In this document: positions 35,693 to 42,643 of the stretch, in pieces
Layout of the letters: each line of letters opens with the position of its first letter
How positions within the stretch are numbered: position 1 is the first letter of the stretch
Assembly (NCBI GenBank): GCA_900541905.1
Contig: UQLQ01000013.1
Location: 1 to 44,449 of the forward strand
Reading direction: 5' to 3'
Origin: an uncultured Oscillospiraceae bacterium
Lineage (GTDB): Bacteria; Bacillota; Clostridia; Oscillospirales; Acutalibacteraceae
DNA: 44,449 nucleotides
Made by a program: the position numbers and the translations under genes
The notes under the pieces: generated by a model
Database searches by the model: none
The model's input: the letters and a program-made list of their open reading frames with translations, nothing else
Told to the model about the DNA's origin: nothing

Positions 35693-36310
35693 TTAGTTTT
35701 CATCGGTCCAATTTTCGCTGTATACACGCACATGATACTCAGCACCTACTGACGCACACAGTTGACGGCAAGCCTCCAATTCTTCGGGAGGCATGGTATC
35801 TACAACGGTCATTACCACTTTTGGCACATATTGTTTTACATGCTTTGTAAATTCCAAAATAGCGGGTAGCGCTTTCAGGCCAAATTCGGAATGGCATATG
35901 TCGTCATACTTTTCCGGGGTAGAAGCATTTAGGCTAATAGAGATGATATCAACAACTCCTTCAAAATCAGGAGCAGTGTCTCTTCCAAATATTAAATCGG
36001 ATAATCCGTTGGTATTAATACGAATGGGAATAGGACTCATTTCACGCACTTTTACAGAAATCCATTTGATATCTTCCAATCGATAAGTAGGTTCTCCAAA
36101 GCCACAGTATACCAACTGCTCATAATGAGATAAATCCCGTTTTTCCAGTTCTGTTAAAATTTCTTCTTTTGTCGGTTCACGTTCCAGCCATAAACTGCCG
36201 GAATCTCCCACATGGTCGCCTGTGGTACGTAAACAAAAATCACATGCGTTGGGACAGCGGTTGGTTAAGTTGACATACAAATTTTTTCCGTATACATAAG
36301 TAATAGTCAT
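35693..36310 (-). CDS. TatD-associated radical SAM protein
   Basis: Radical S-adenosylmethionine enzyme of 205 residues with the 4Fe-4S motif CPNACDFC (CxxxCxxC) early in NLTNRCPNACDFCLRTTGD, then GFGEPTYR and RINTNG, which continue the SAM-binding barrel. The family is known for sitting next to tatD, as it does here; its reaction is unknown. The start is ATG 36310, one base after the tatD stop, with CTGGAGG from the end of tatD as ribosome site, so translation is linked. An extension to 36349 inside tatD has no support. No second cluster or SPASM domain is seen. Confidence 0.88.
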   Translation of the reverse strand: MTITYVYGKNLYVNLTNRCPNACDFCLRTTGDHVGDSGSLWLEREPTKEEILTELEKRDLSHYEQLVYCGFGEPTYRLEDIKWISVKVREMSPIPIRINTNGLSDLIFGRDTAPDFEGVVDIISISLNASTPEKYDDICHSEFGLKALPAILEFTKHVKQYVPKVVMTVVDTMPPEELEACRQLCASVGAEYHVRVYSENWTDEN

Positions 36311-36311
36311 A

Positions 36312-37109
36312 TTAATCCTCCAGAGGCACGCCGAATAGGTTGGATGCATTTTGACGGGTAATTCGCAGTAGCTGCTCAGCGGTGATTACATTTCCCTGCT
36401 CGCTGCGCGCATTTGCAATTTTTTCAGCGGTGTAAATAATCATAGAAGAATCACAGCGTTTTCCACGAAACGGAACCGGAGTCATATAAGGGGCGTCTGT
36501 TTCCAAAACCATGGATTCTAACGGGATAGAAGCCGCAACGGCAACGGGTGTTTTGGCATTTTTAAAGGTAACTGCTCCACCCAGACCAATATACATTCCC
36601 AGTTTTATTACTTCTTTTGCCATTTCAACGCTTCCGGAAAAACAGTGCACCACGCCTTTGGGCCTGTATTTCTTTAATAAATCCATGGTGTCTGCATGCG
36701 CTTCACGGTCATGGATAATCACCGGAAGTTGATATTGATTTGCAAGCTGAAGCTGGGTTTCAAAAAAAGCAATTTGTACATCGCGAGGTGCATTGTCCTC
36801 ATAATGATAATCCAGTCCGATTTCCCCTACAGCAACCACTTTTGGCTGTTTGATTAGTTGCTCCAGTTGTTCCTGATAGTCGTCGGCAGGAGCATCTTTT
36901 ACATCTCCCGGATGGATTCCTGCTGCTGCATAAATAAAAGGATACTGCGCAGCAAGTGCAATGGAATCTTTGGAACGTTCAAGATTTGCACCAACATTGA
37001 TGACGTTGCAAACTCCTTTTTGCTGCAAAGATTGTATCACTTGATGGCGGTCCTCTTCAAAGGCCTCATCATCATAATGTGCATGAGAATCAAAAATAAT
37101 ATTTTGCAT
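36312..37109 (-). CDS. tatD: TatD family metal-dependent hydrolase / DNase
   Basis: 265-residue TIM-barrel hydrolase. Metal ligands and signatures are visible in order: DSHAHYDD (5-14), AGIHPG, GEIGLDYHY, IIHDREAH, HCFSGS and LETDAPYM. TatD proteins act as 3'-5' exonucleases or D-aminoacyl hydrolases and are commonly found downstream of metG, as here. TTTGGAGGTGG precedes the ATG. It is followed immediately by its radical SAM partner. Confidence 0.93.
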   Translation of the reverse strand: MQNIIFDSHAHYDDEAFEEDRHQVIQSLQQKGVCNVINVGANLERSKDSIALAAQYPFIYAAAGIHPGDVKDAPADDYQEQLEQLIKQPKVVAVGEIGLDYHYEDNAPRDVQIAFFETQLQLANQYQLPVIIHDREAHADTMDLLKKYRPKGVVHCFSGSVEMAKEVIKLGMYIGLGGAVTFKNAKTPVAVAASIPLESMVLETDAPYMTPVPFRGKRCDSSMIIYTAEKIANARSEQGNVITAEQLLRITRQNASNLFGVPLED

Positions 37110-37128
37110 TGTACCACCTCCAAATAAA

Positions 37129-37165
37129 ATACAGACTTACAGAATCGAGATTCCGCAGTCTGTAT
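37129..37165 (-). other. Stem-loop in the metG-tatD gap
   Basis: ATACAGACT and AGTCTGTAT (37129-37137, 37157-37165) form a 9-bp stem around an inner GAATC/GATTC dyad. On the minus strand it is followed by ATTTTATTTGG, a weak U tract, then the tatD ribosome site. It may be a partial terminator or an RNA-processing point. Confidence 0.5.
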
Positions 37166-37175
37166 CAAATATAAC

Positions 37176-39140
37176 TTAATGAATGCCGCTGCCTGCGGGC
37201 ATATCGTCTACAAAAATAACTTTTACAGTGTTTTCATCGCAATCGGCTGCCAGAATCATACCTTGGCTTTCCACACCGCACAATTTTGCAGGTTTTAGAT
37301 TTGCCACCAATATAATGTGGTGTCCGATTAAATCATCCGGTTGATACCATTGAGAAATGCCGGAAACAACCGTACGCTCTTTTTCTCCGTCATTTACCGT
37401 TAACTTTAATAATTTTTTAGATTTTTTCACCGGTTCGCAGTCTAAAATTTTACCGACACGCAATTCGATTTTTGAAAAATCTTCAAATGTGATTTCATCA
37501 AATGTTGCGATTCCTTTCGGTTTTTCCTCTTTTTTTGCTTCTTCCTTTTGTTTCAATGTAGCAGGATTTGGAATTAATTTGTTTAACTCTTCAATCTCAG
37601 CGTCTACATCAATACGTGGGAACAAGGTTTCTCCTTTTGTAATAACAGCGTCAGCAGGTAAGATACCCCATTTATCTGCTGTATCATAAGAAAGTTCCTG
37701 ATTTTTTGCACCAATTTGTTCCTGAATTTTTGGGGTAGTGGATGGCATAAATGGCGTCAATAAAATAGAAATGATGCGCAATACTTCGCAAAGGTTATAA
37801 ATCACTGTTGCAAGTCTGGCGCGTTTGGTCTCATCTTTACCAAGTACCCATGGCATAGTTTCATCAATGTATTTGTTGGTACGTGCAATTAACTTCCAAA
37901 TTTCAGCCAGCGCATTTGAAAATTGATAGCCGGATACATGTGCATCGCATTTTGCACGTAACTCTGTTGCCATTTGAATTAATTCTTGATCCAGTTCATC
38001 TTCTTCACGTTCAGCAGGAATGGTGCCTCCAAAATACTTTTGGGCCATAGCTGTTGTACGCGAAAGAAGATTTCCAAGGTCGTTTGCCAGGTCAGAGTTA
38101 ATTCGATTGATTAAAGCTTCGTTTGTAAAAGTACCGTCTGCGCCAAACGGAATTTCTCTTAATAGGAAATAACGGATTGCATCGACTCCGTAACGGTCAC
38201 ACAGAACGACCGGATCTACCACATTACCCTTTGATTTTGACATTTTGGTGCCATCGCCGAACAGCAGCCAACCGTGGCCGTATACTTGTTTTGGCAGAGG
38301 CAAATTAAGAGCCATAAGCATAGCAGGCCAAATAATGGTGTGGAAACGAACGATTTCTTTTCCCACAAAATGTACGTCTGCCGGCCAATATTTTTGATAA
38401 TCGGAATCGTCATCAGAGTCATAACCCATGGCTGTAATATAGTTGGTTAAAGCATCAAGCCATACATATACAACATGTTTGGGGTCGAAATCCACAGGAA
38501 TGCCCCATGAAAAGCTGGTGCGGGAAACACAAAGGTCATCCAAACCGTTTTTGATAAAATTAATCATCTCATTCTTACGGCTTTCGGGTTGAATAAACTC
38601 AGGATGTTCCTCATATAGTTTTAACAGTTTATCTCCATAATTGGACAGACGGAAGAAATAAGCTTCTTCTTCATCCCATTTTACTTCTCGACCACAGTCA
38701 GGACATTTGCCGTCTTTTAGCTGAGTTTCTGTCCAGAAAGATTCACATGGAGTGCAGTACCAGCCTTTATAGGCTCCTTTATAAATTTCACCTTTGTCGT
38801 AAAGTTCTCTAAAGATTTTTTGTACGCCTTTTACATGAATTTCATCTGTGGTACGAATAAATTTATCATTGGAAATATTTAATAATTTCCAAAGCTCCTG
38901 AAATCCATGTACAATGTTATCTACATATTCTTTTGGAGTAATGCCTTCCTTTGCAGCGTTTAATTCAATTTTTTGTCCATGTTCATCTGTGCCGGTTAAA
39001 AACATGACGTCATAACCCTGCATTCTTTTATAACGTGCAATTGCATCACTGCCTACCGTGCAGTAACTGTGTCCGATATGGGCTTTTCCTGATGGATAAT
39101 AAATTGGAGTTGTAATATAAAATGTTTTTTTCTTTTCCAT
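37176..39140 (-). CDS. metG: Methionyl-tRNA synthetase
   Basis: 654-residue class I synthetase. HIGH is at 21-24 (KAHIGHSYC), KMSKSKGN near 300, and the zinc knuckle CTPCESF...CPDCGRE near 127-148. The C-terminus (from about 545) is an EMAPII/Trbp111-like tRNA-binding domain that gives the dimeric form of the enzyme. It starts 31 bases after the LCP gene and is followed by tatD, a common clostridial order. The ribosome site is weak (GATGAGAAT), perhaps compensated by coupling. Confidence 0.96.
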   Translation of the reverse strand: MEKKKTFYITTPIYYPSGKAHIGHSYCTVGSDAIARYKRMQGYDVMFLTGTDEHGQKIELNAAKEGITPKEYVDNIVHGFQELWKLLNISNDKFIRTTDEIHVKGVQKIFRELYDKGEIYKGAYKGWYCTPCESFWTETQLKDGKCPDCGREVKWDEEEAYFFRLSNYGDKLLKLYEEHPEFIQPESRKNEMINFIKNGLDDLCVSRTSFSWGIPVDFDPKHVVYVWLDALTNYITAMGYDSDDDSDYQKYWPADVHFVGKEIVRFHTIIWPAMLMALNLPLPKQVYGHGWLLFGDGTKMSKSKGNVVDPVVLCDRYGVDAIRYFLLREIPFGADGTFTNEALINRINSDLANDLGNLLSRTTAMAQKYFGGTIPAEREEDELDQELIQMATELRAKCDAHVSGYQFSNALAEIWKLIARTNKYIDETMPWVLGKDETKRARLATVIYNLCEVLRIISILLTPFMPSTTPKIQEQIGAKNQELSYDTADKWGILPADAVITKGETLFPRIDVDAEIEELNKLIPNPATLKQKEEAKKEEKPKGIATFDEITFEDFSKIELRVGKILDCEPVKKSKKLLKLTVNDGEKERTVVSGISQWYQPDDLIGHHIILVANLKPAKLCGVESQGMILAADCDENTVKVIFVDDMPAGSGIH

Positions 39141-39171
39141 AATATTCTCATCTGTCTTCCATTATAAATTT

Positions 39172-40479
39172 TTAGTTTTTATTTTTTGCTGAACTGCTTG
39201 GACTTTCAGAGCTGTATAAGAACTCTCTTAAACTTGCGCATGTACCGGGTAGATCAGGAACCAAGTTATAATCTATTTCTGTGTAAAGACCTTCTTCGGG
39301 AACGTGTGATGTTTGCACTTCATATCCAAGAATGGTTCCGGCTTGTGTTGCAAGAGAAAGAATGTCACCGCTGGATAAGTCTGTTGTGATATACTGTGCA
39401 TAATTATAGAATACAGAAGTCATTTGCGCAGGATTGAGTGTTTTAAACTTATCAAATATGGCAATCATTACTTGACGTTGGCGTCCTGTTCTGCCAAAGT
39501 CGCTGTCCAGCTTACGGATACGTGCAAATGTTAAGGCACCTTTTCCGTCTAAATGGTTCATTCCAACTTGCAGGCTGATAGGTTGACCATATTCTCCGTA
39601 ATACCAGCTGCTCATATAATCTACTTCGTCCTGTGTCATTTCAATATCAATGCCACCCATGGCATCAATTAGGTTGATAAAGTTTTCAAAATCAATTTCT
39701 ACATAATGGTCAATATTAATGCGGAAGTTATTTTCAATGGTTTGCATGGTTAAACCGGCTCCGCCTACATCACTTTGACTGCCTATGGTATAAGCTGCGT
39801 TAATTTTACTTTTTCCAATCGTCGGAACTTCAACATATAAATCGCGCAGGAAAGAAACCATATTCAAATTTTTCGTTTTACTGTTGATGGAAATCAGCAT
39901 CATAGTATCTGAACGTTGGGCCGTACCATCTTCGCTTCGGTCAACACCCAATAATAAGATATTGGTAATGGCATTATCGGAAATTACGTCCCAAGTCGGT
40001 GCATCGGACGGTTGTTCCACATAACTGGTAGTATCAACAGGCTTATAATTGATTCGTGAAAGCATAATTGCAACAAAGGCAACAACTCCAATGATAATTG
40101 CAACTACAACACATATGATTGCAATGATAATTTTTTTTGCTTTCTTTTTTTTCTTTCTGGGGGGTAAATCATCACCGCCGCCATTTTTTTTTGATTTTTT
40201 TGAGGAACTGTATATATCACGATTGACATAATTATAGCGGTCAATATCTTCGTTGGAAGCAGGTGACCTGTTTGTTCTTCCATTGTTTTTACGTTGATTT
40301 TGCTGAGCAGAACTACTTATTCGTTCAGGGCGGTTTTGTTGTCCCTGCGTTTTGCTGCGTGGTCCATTTGTCTCGCTGTTTCTGTAACGAGGTGCTCTCT
40401 GGGAATTTCTTTGTTCTCTGCTGGAAGAATAAATATCTCTATCATCATCACGGGGACGTCCGCGATTATTATCTGCCAT
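39172..40479 (-). CDS. LytR-CpsA-Psr (LCP) family glycopolymer ligase
   Basis: 435 residues: a long cytoplasmic, disordered, basic N-terminus (~1-114, RGRPRDDD..., repeated DIYSSS at ~16 and ~90, then KKKKKAKK), one membrane helix (~115-138) and an extracellular LCP domain. The domain shows LLGVDRSEDGTAQRSDTMML, the Arg-rich active-site region SFLRDLYVEVP, and FARIRKLDSDFGRTGRQRQV. LCP enzymes transfer lipid-linked glycopolymers such as teichoic acids to peptidoglycan. First gene of the unit with metG, tatD and the radical SAM gene. AAAGGAG precedes the start. The phosphorylatable Ser-rich tail could be a kinase target (inference). Confidence 0.92.
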   Translation of the reverse strand: MADNNRGRPRDDDRDIYSSSREQRNSQRAPRYRNSETNGPRSKTQGQQNRPERISSSAQQNQRKNNGRTNRSPASNEDIDRYNYVNRDIYSSSKKSKKNGGGDDLPPRKKKKKAKKIIIAIICVVVAIIIGVVAFVAIMLSRINYKPVDTTSYVEQPSDAPTWDVISDNAITNILLLGVDRSEDGTAQRSDTMMLISINSKTKNLNMVSFLRDLYVEVPTIGKSKINAAYTIGSQSDVGGAGLTMQTIENNFRINIDHYVEIDFENFINLIDAMGGIDIEMTQDEVDYMSSWYYGEYGQPISLQVGMNHLDGKGALTFARIRKLDSDFGRTGRQRQVMIAIFDKFKTLNPAQMTSVFYNYAQYITTDLSSGDILSLATQAGTILGYEVQTSHVPEEGLYTEIDYNLVPDLPGTCASLREFLYSSESPSSSAKNKN

Positions 40480-40493
40480 AGTATACTCCTTTA

Positions 40494-40511
40494 AGCGATT
40501 GATAAATCGCT
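40494..40511 (-). other. Leader hairpin before the LCP ligase
   Basis: AGCGAT-TGATAA-ATCGCT is a perfect 6-bp stem in the 5' leader of the LCP transcript, just upstream of the ribosome site; ATCG repeats nearby could form alternative pairs. Possible effect on translation is inference. Confidence 0.35.
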
Positions 40512-40554
40512 ATATCGTTATCATGCTATATTATATATGTATATAATCTATTTT

Positions 40555-40583
40555 ATTTTATTGTATTGTAGTACTTATGTCAA
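40555..40583 (-). promoter_or_regulatory. Promoter of the LCP-metG-tatD-radical SAM unit
   Basis: Minus-strand consensus -35 TTGACA (40578-40583), 17-base spacer, -10 TAAAAT (40555-40560), about 75 bases before the start. Confidence 0.8.
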
Positions 40584-40636
40584 CTGTCCATGCCATGGAA
40601 AGGCCCGTTTTCCTTAAATTCTTACAGTTTAAATAC

Positions 40637-40674
40637 AAAATCAACTTGATTTTGTAAAAACCATTGATTATCAT
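40637..40674 (+). promoter_or_regulatory. Promoter of the small membrane protein gene with a palindrome at -35
   Basis: TTGATT (40646-40651), 17-base spacer, TATCAT (40669-40674). The 17-base palindrome AAAATCAA-C-TTGATTTT (40637-40653) contains the whole -35 box, so it may be an operator. Confidence 0.5.
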
Positions 40675-40713
40675 AAGTATAAATATATTTTATCGGAAAA
40701 GAGGCAGCATTTT

Positions 40714-40833
40714 ATGGTTAAAAAGAAGAAAAAGAAAATTGACAAACGAACATGGATGATTCGTATTGTTGCAATGGGTTGCGCATTATTGATGTTAGCT
40801 ACCGTTATTATTGCCGCTCTTTTCTCCTTTTAG
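40714..40833 (+). CDS. Small basic single-pass membrane protein (39 aa)
   Basis: Begins MVKKKKKKIDKRTW and continues into one hydrophobic helix (about residues 15-38), ending LFSF. AGAGG lies at suitable spacing before the ATG, and a promoter is present. The layout, a Lys-rich N-terminus plus a single helix in ~40 residues, resembles the DUF4044 group of small Firmicutes membrane proteins of unknown function; the match is by form, not search. The basic side should face the cytoplasm. It is probably co-transcribed with the PPC-domain gene 85 bases downstream. Confidence 0.7.
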   Translation: MVKKKKKKIDKRTWMIRIVAMGCALLMLATVIIAALFSF

Positions 40834-40918
40834 TAAATAAAAAGGGTACGTATGATTTTAATAAAAGCAAAAAACAGCATTACTTTATTAATAACAATTA
40901 TGAATGGGAACATGTACC

Positions 40919-41338
40919 ATGGAATACAGAAGATTTGAAAATACGATTATTGCACGCATTGATAAAGGGGAAGAGATACTGGAACAAGTAAAAATAATTG
41001 CACTAACAGAAAATATTCGATTGGCAAGTGTTCAGGCATTAGGTGCAGTTGGCAGATTTACGGTAGGCGTATTTCAAACAGAACAAAAAATTTATCAGTC
41101 CAATGAATTTCAAGGTGATTTTGAAATTGTATCTTTAGTTGGCACAATTAATACGATGAACCATGAATTTTATTGCCATTTACATATGAGTGCGGGAAAT
41201 GAGAAAGGCGAAGTGTTTGTAGGACATCTGAATCAAGCCATCGTCAGTGCAACTTGTGAGATGGTAGTCTCTATTGTAAATGGTGATGTGGACAGATGCT
41301 ACAGTGATGAGATCGGTTTAAATTTGTTTCGATTTTAA
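40919..41338 (+). CDS. PPC (DUF296) domain DNA-binding-like protein
   Basis: 139-residue single-domain protein of the plant-and-prokaryote-conserved (PPC/DUF296) family: MEYRRFENTIIARIDKGEEI, VQALGAVGRFTVGVF, then HLHMSAGNEKGEVFVGHL, which carries the family His residues (H-x-H and GH) that can bind metal. Bacterial members form trimers; some are annotated as DNA-binding, though evidence is limited. The start is uncertain: ATG 40919 fits family N-termini, ATG 40904 is also possible, and neither has a clear ribosome site, which suggests low or coupled translation. Confidence 0.82.
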   Translation: MEYRRFENTIIARIDKGEEILEQVKIIALTENIRLASVQALGAVGRFTVGVFQTEQKIYQSNEFQGDFEIVSLVGTINTMNHEFYCHLHMSAGNEKGEVFVGHLNQAIVSATCEMVVSIVNGDVDRCYSDEIGLNLFRF

Positions 41339-41353
41339 CAGTTAAATATATTG

Positions 41354-41392
41354 ATAGAAAAAAGGGAGGAGGATTTTCTCTCTTTTTTCTAT
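41354..41392 (+). terminator. Terminator of the PPC-domain gene
   Basis: 15-bp stem ATAGAAAAAAGGGAG / CTCTCTTTTTTCTAT (one G-U pair) with a 9-base loop, 15 bases past the stop. The T run is inside the stem. Confidence 0.65.
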
Positions 41393-41460
41393 GTCAAGGT
41401 ATTCCATCTTTATTAGAATGTTTCTCTTTCTCGGTAACATTGAAAGTGATATTTACAAAT

Positions 41461-41535
41461 AAATAGCGATTTGCTATTTGTGACAGGGATATATTGAATG
41501 ACAGTCACCAATAGATTATAGGGTGTCCCTGTCGC
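41461..41535. other. Structured segment upstream of pstS
   Basis: Adjacent stems: AAATAGC-GATTT-GCTATTT (41461-41479), then GTGACAGGGATAT paired with GTGTCCCTGTCGC (41480-41492 with 41523-41535; 13 bp with several G-U pairs) enclosing ATTG/CAAT. No open frame. It may be a structured RNA, a repeat element or a leader; I recognise no known class. Confidence 0.45.
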
Positions 41536-41599
41536 TGCTACGCTTTGTTAAATTGGTATTAAAATGATATTCGGTTTTTAAATGAACTCTAAATTATTT

Positions 41600-41616
41600 T
41601 TAACGTAATATTTACA
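41600..41616 (+). promoter_or_regulatory. Possible Pho box before pstS
   Basis: TTAACG-TAATA-TTTACA has the spacing (6-5-6) and near-consensus of the Bacillus PhoP site TTAACA-N5-TTAACA, 51 bases before the ATG. A phosphate-starvation response is expected for pstS, but the -10 box could not be placed with confidence. Confidence 0.45.
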
Positions 41617-41667
41617 AATAGGCTGTAAACTAAACTCATCTTAACAAACAGATGAGGAGAAAGAAAA

Positions 41668-42537
41668 ATGAGAAAAACAAAAATCAAAAGAATTGTTACA
41701 GCAGTACTTGCTTCTGCTCTCATGGTTTCTACAGCAGCACTATTTGCAGGTTGTGGATCTACTGATACCGGAACATCCGGAGGCGGCAGTACCGCAGAAA
41801 GTTCTTTAAGCGGAAAACTTACTTTAAATGGTTCTACATCTATGGCAACCGTTTGCCAAGCTTTGGGTGAAGTGTTCCATGAGCAAAATCCGGGCGTTAC
41901 AGTAGAGAAAAGCGGAACCGGTTCCGGCGATGCTTCCAAAGCTGTACTTGCCGGAACTGCTTTGATTGGCGACCTTTCCCGCGAATTAAAAGACAGTGAA
42001 AATCCGGATCAATTTGAAGTAGTTCAAATTGCAACTGACGGTATTGCAATTGCAGTACATAAAGACAATCCTGTAAGTGATTTAACACAAGAGCAAATTG
42101 CAAAAATCTTTACAGGTGAAATTACCAACTGGAGTGAAGTTGGCGGACAAGATCAAGCAATTACCGTATTGGGTCGTGAGGCTTCTTCCGGAACAAGAGA
42201 TGGTTTTGAGGCTATCTTCGGTGTAGAAGGTGAAGCAAAATATGCAGCAGAGTTGACATCAACAGGTGAAGTATTAAACCGTGTAGCAAGCGACCCTGCA
42301 GCAGTTGGTTACATCTCTTTGGCATCAGTATCCCCATCTATCAAAGCTGTAAAAGTTGACGGTGTTGAGGCTACAGATGAAAACATTCTAAATGGTACTT
42401 ACAAAGTATCCAGACCATTCATTCAAATTTATAAAAAAGGTACTGACAGTGAACTTGTAAAAGCTTGGTTTGATTTTATAAAATCTGACGAAGGCAAACA
42501 AGTAATTGAGGATGTTGGACTCATTCCGGCAGAATAA
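41668..42537 (+). CDS. pstS: Phosphate ABC transporter substrate-binding lipoprotein (PstS-like)
   Basis: 289 residues with a lipoprotein signal: basic N-terminus, hydrophobic stretch and lipobox LFAGC (Cys29), then a Gly/Ser/Thr linker. The mature part is a type II periplasmic-binding fold with PstS signatures NGSTSM, KSGTGSGDA (phosphate loop), IFTGEITNWSEVGG, REASSGTRDGFE and VGYISL. It captures phosphate outside the membrane for PstC/PstA/PstB. No pstCAB follows, since the next gene is convergent, so it acts either as an orphan or with permease genes elsewhere. GAGGAG precedes the start. Confidence 0.92.
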   Translation: MRKTKIKRIVTAVLASALMVSTAALFAGCGSTDTGTSGGGSTAESSLSGKLTLNGSTSMATVCQALGEVFHEQNPGVTVEKSGTGSGDASKAVLAGTALIGDLSRELKDSENPDQFEVVQIATDGIAIAVHKDNPVSDLTQEQIAKIFTGEITNWSEVGGQDQAITVLGREASSGTRDGFEAIFGVEGEAKYAAELTSTGEVLNRVASDPAAVGYISLASVSPSIKAVKVDGVEATDENILNGTYKVSRPFIQIYKKGTDSELVKAWFDFIKSDEGKQVIEDVGLIPAE

Positions 42538-42588
42538 TTCAAAGAAACATTCTTTTACTTACTACATTTTCCCTAAAATAGATCAACG

Positions 42589-42634
42589 AAAATCCCCTTT
42601 CCAATGTATTATCATACTTGGAGAGGGGATTTTT
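42589..42634. terminator. Bidirectional terminator between pstS and metH
   Basis: 16-bp stem AAAATCCCCTTTCCAA / TTGGAGAGGGGATTTT (one G-U pair) with T runs in both directions; serves both converging genes. Confidence 0.88.
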
Positions 42635-42643
42635 GTATGCAAA

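Noticed and set aside
40853..40939. 28-codon frame beginning ATGATTTTAATAAAAGC before the PPC gene
   Set aside because: Weak ribosome site, overlaps the PPC start in another frame, and has no recognisable features. A leader peptide remains possible but unsupported.
40752..40991. 79-codon plus-strand frame overlapping two small genes
   Set aside because: Out of frame with both the 39-residue membrane protein and the PPC gene, which have better signals; composition is not protein-like.
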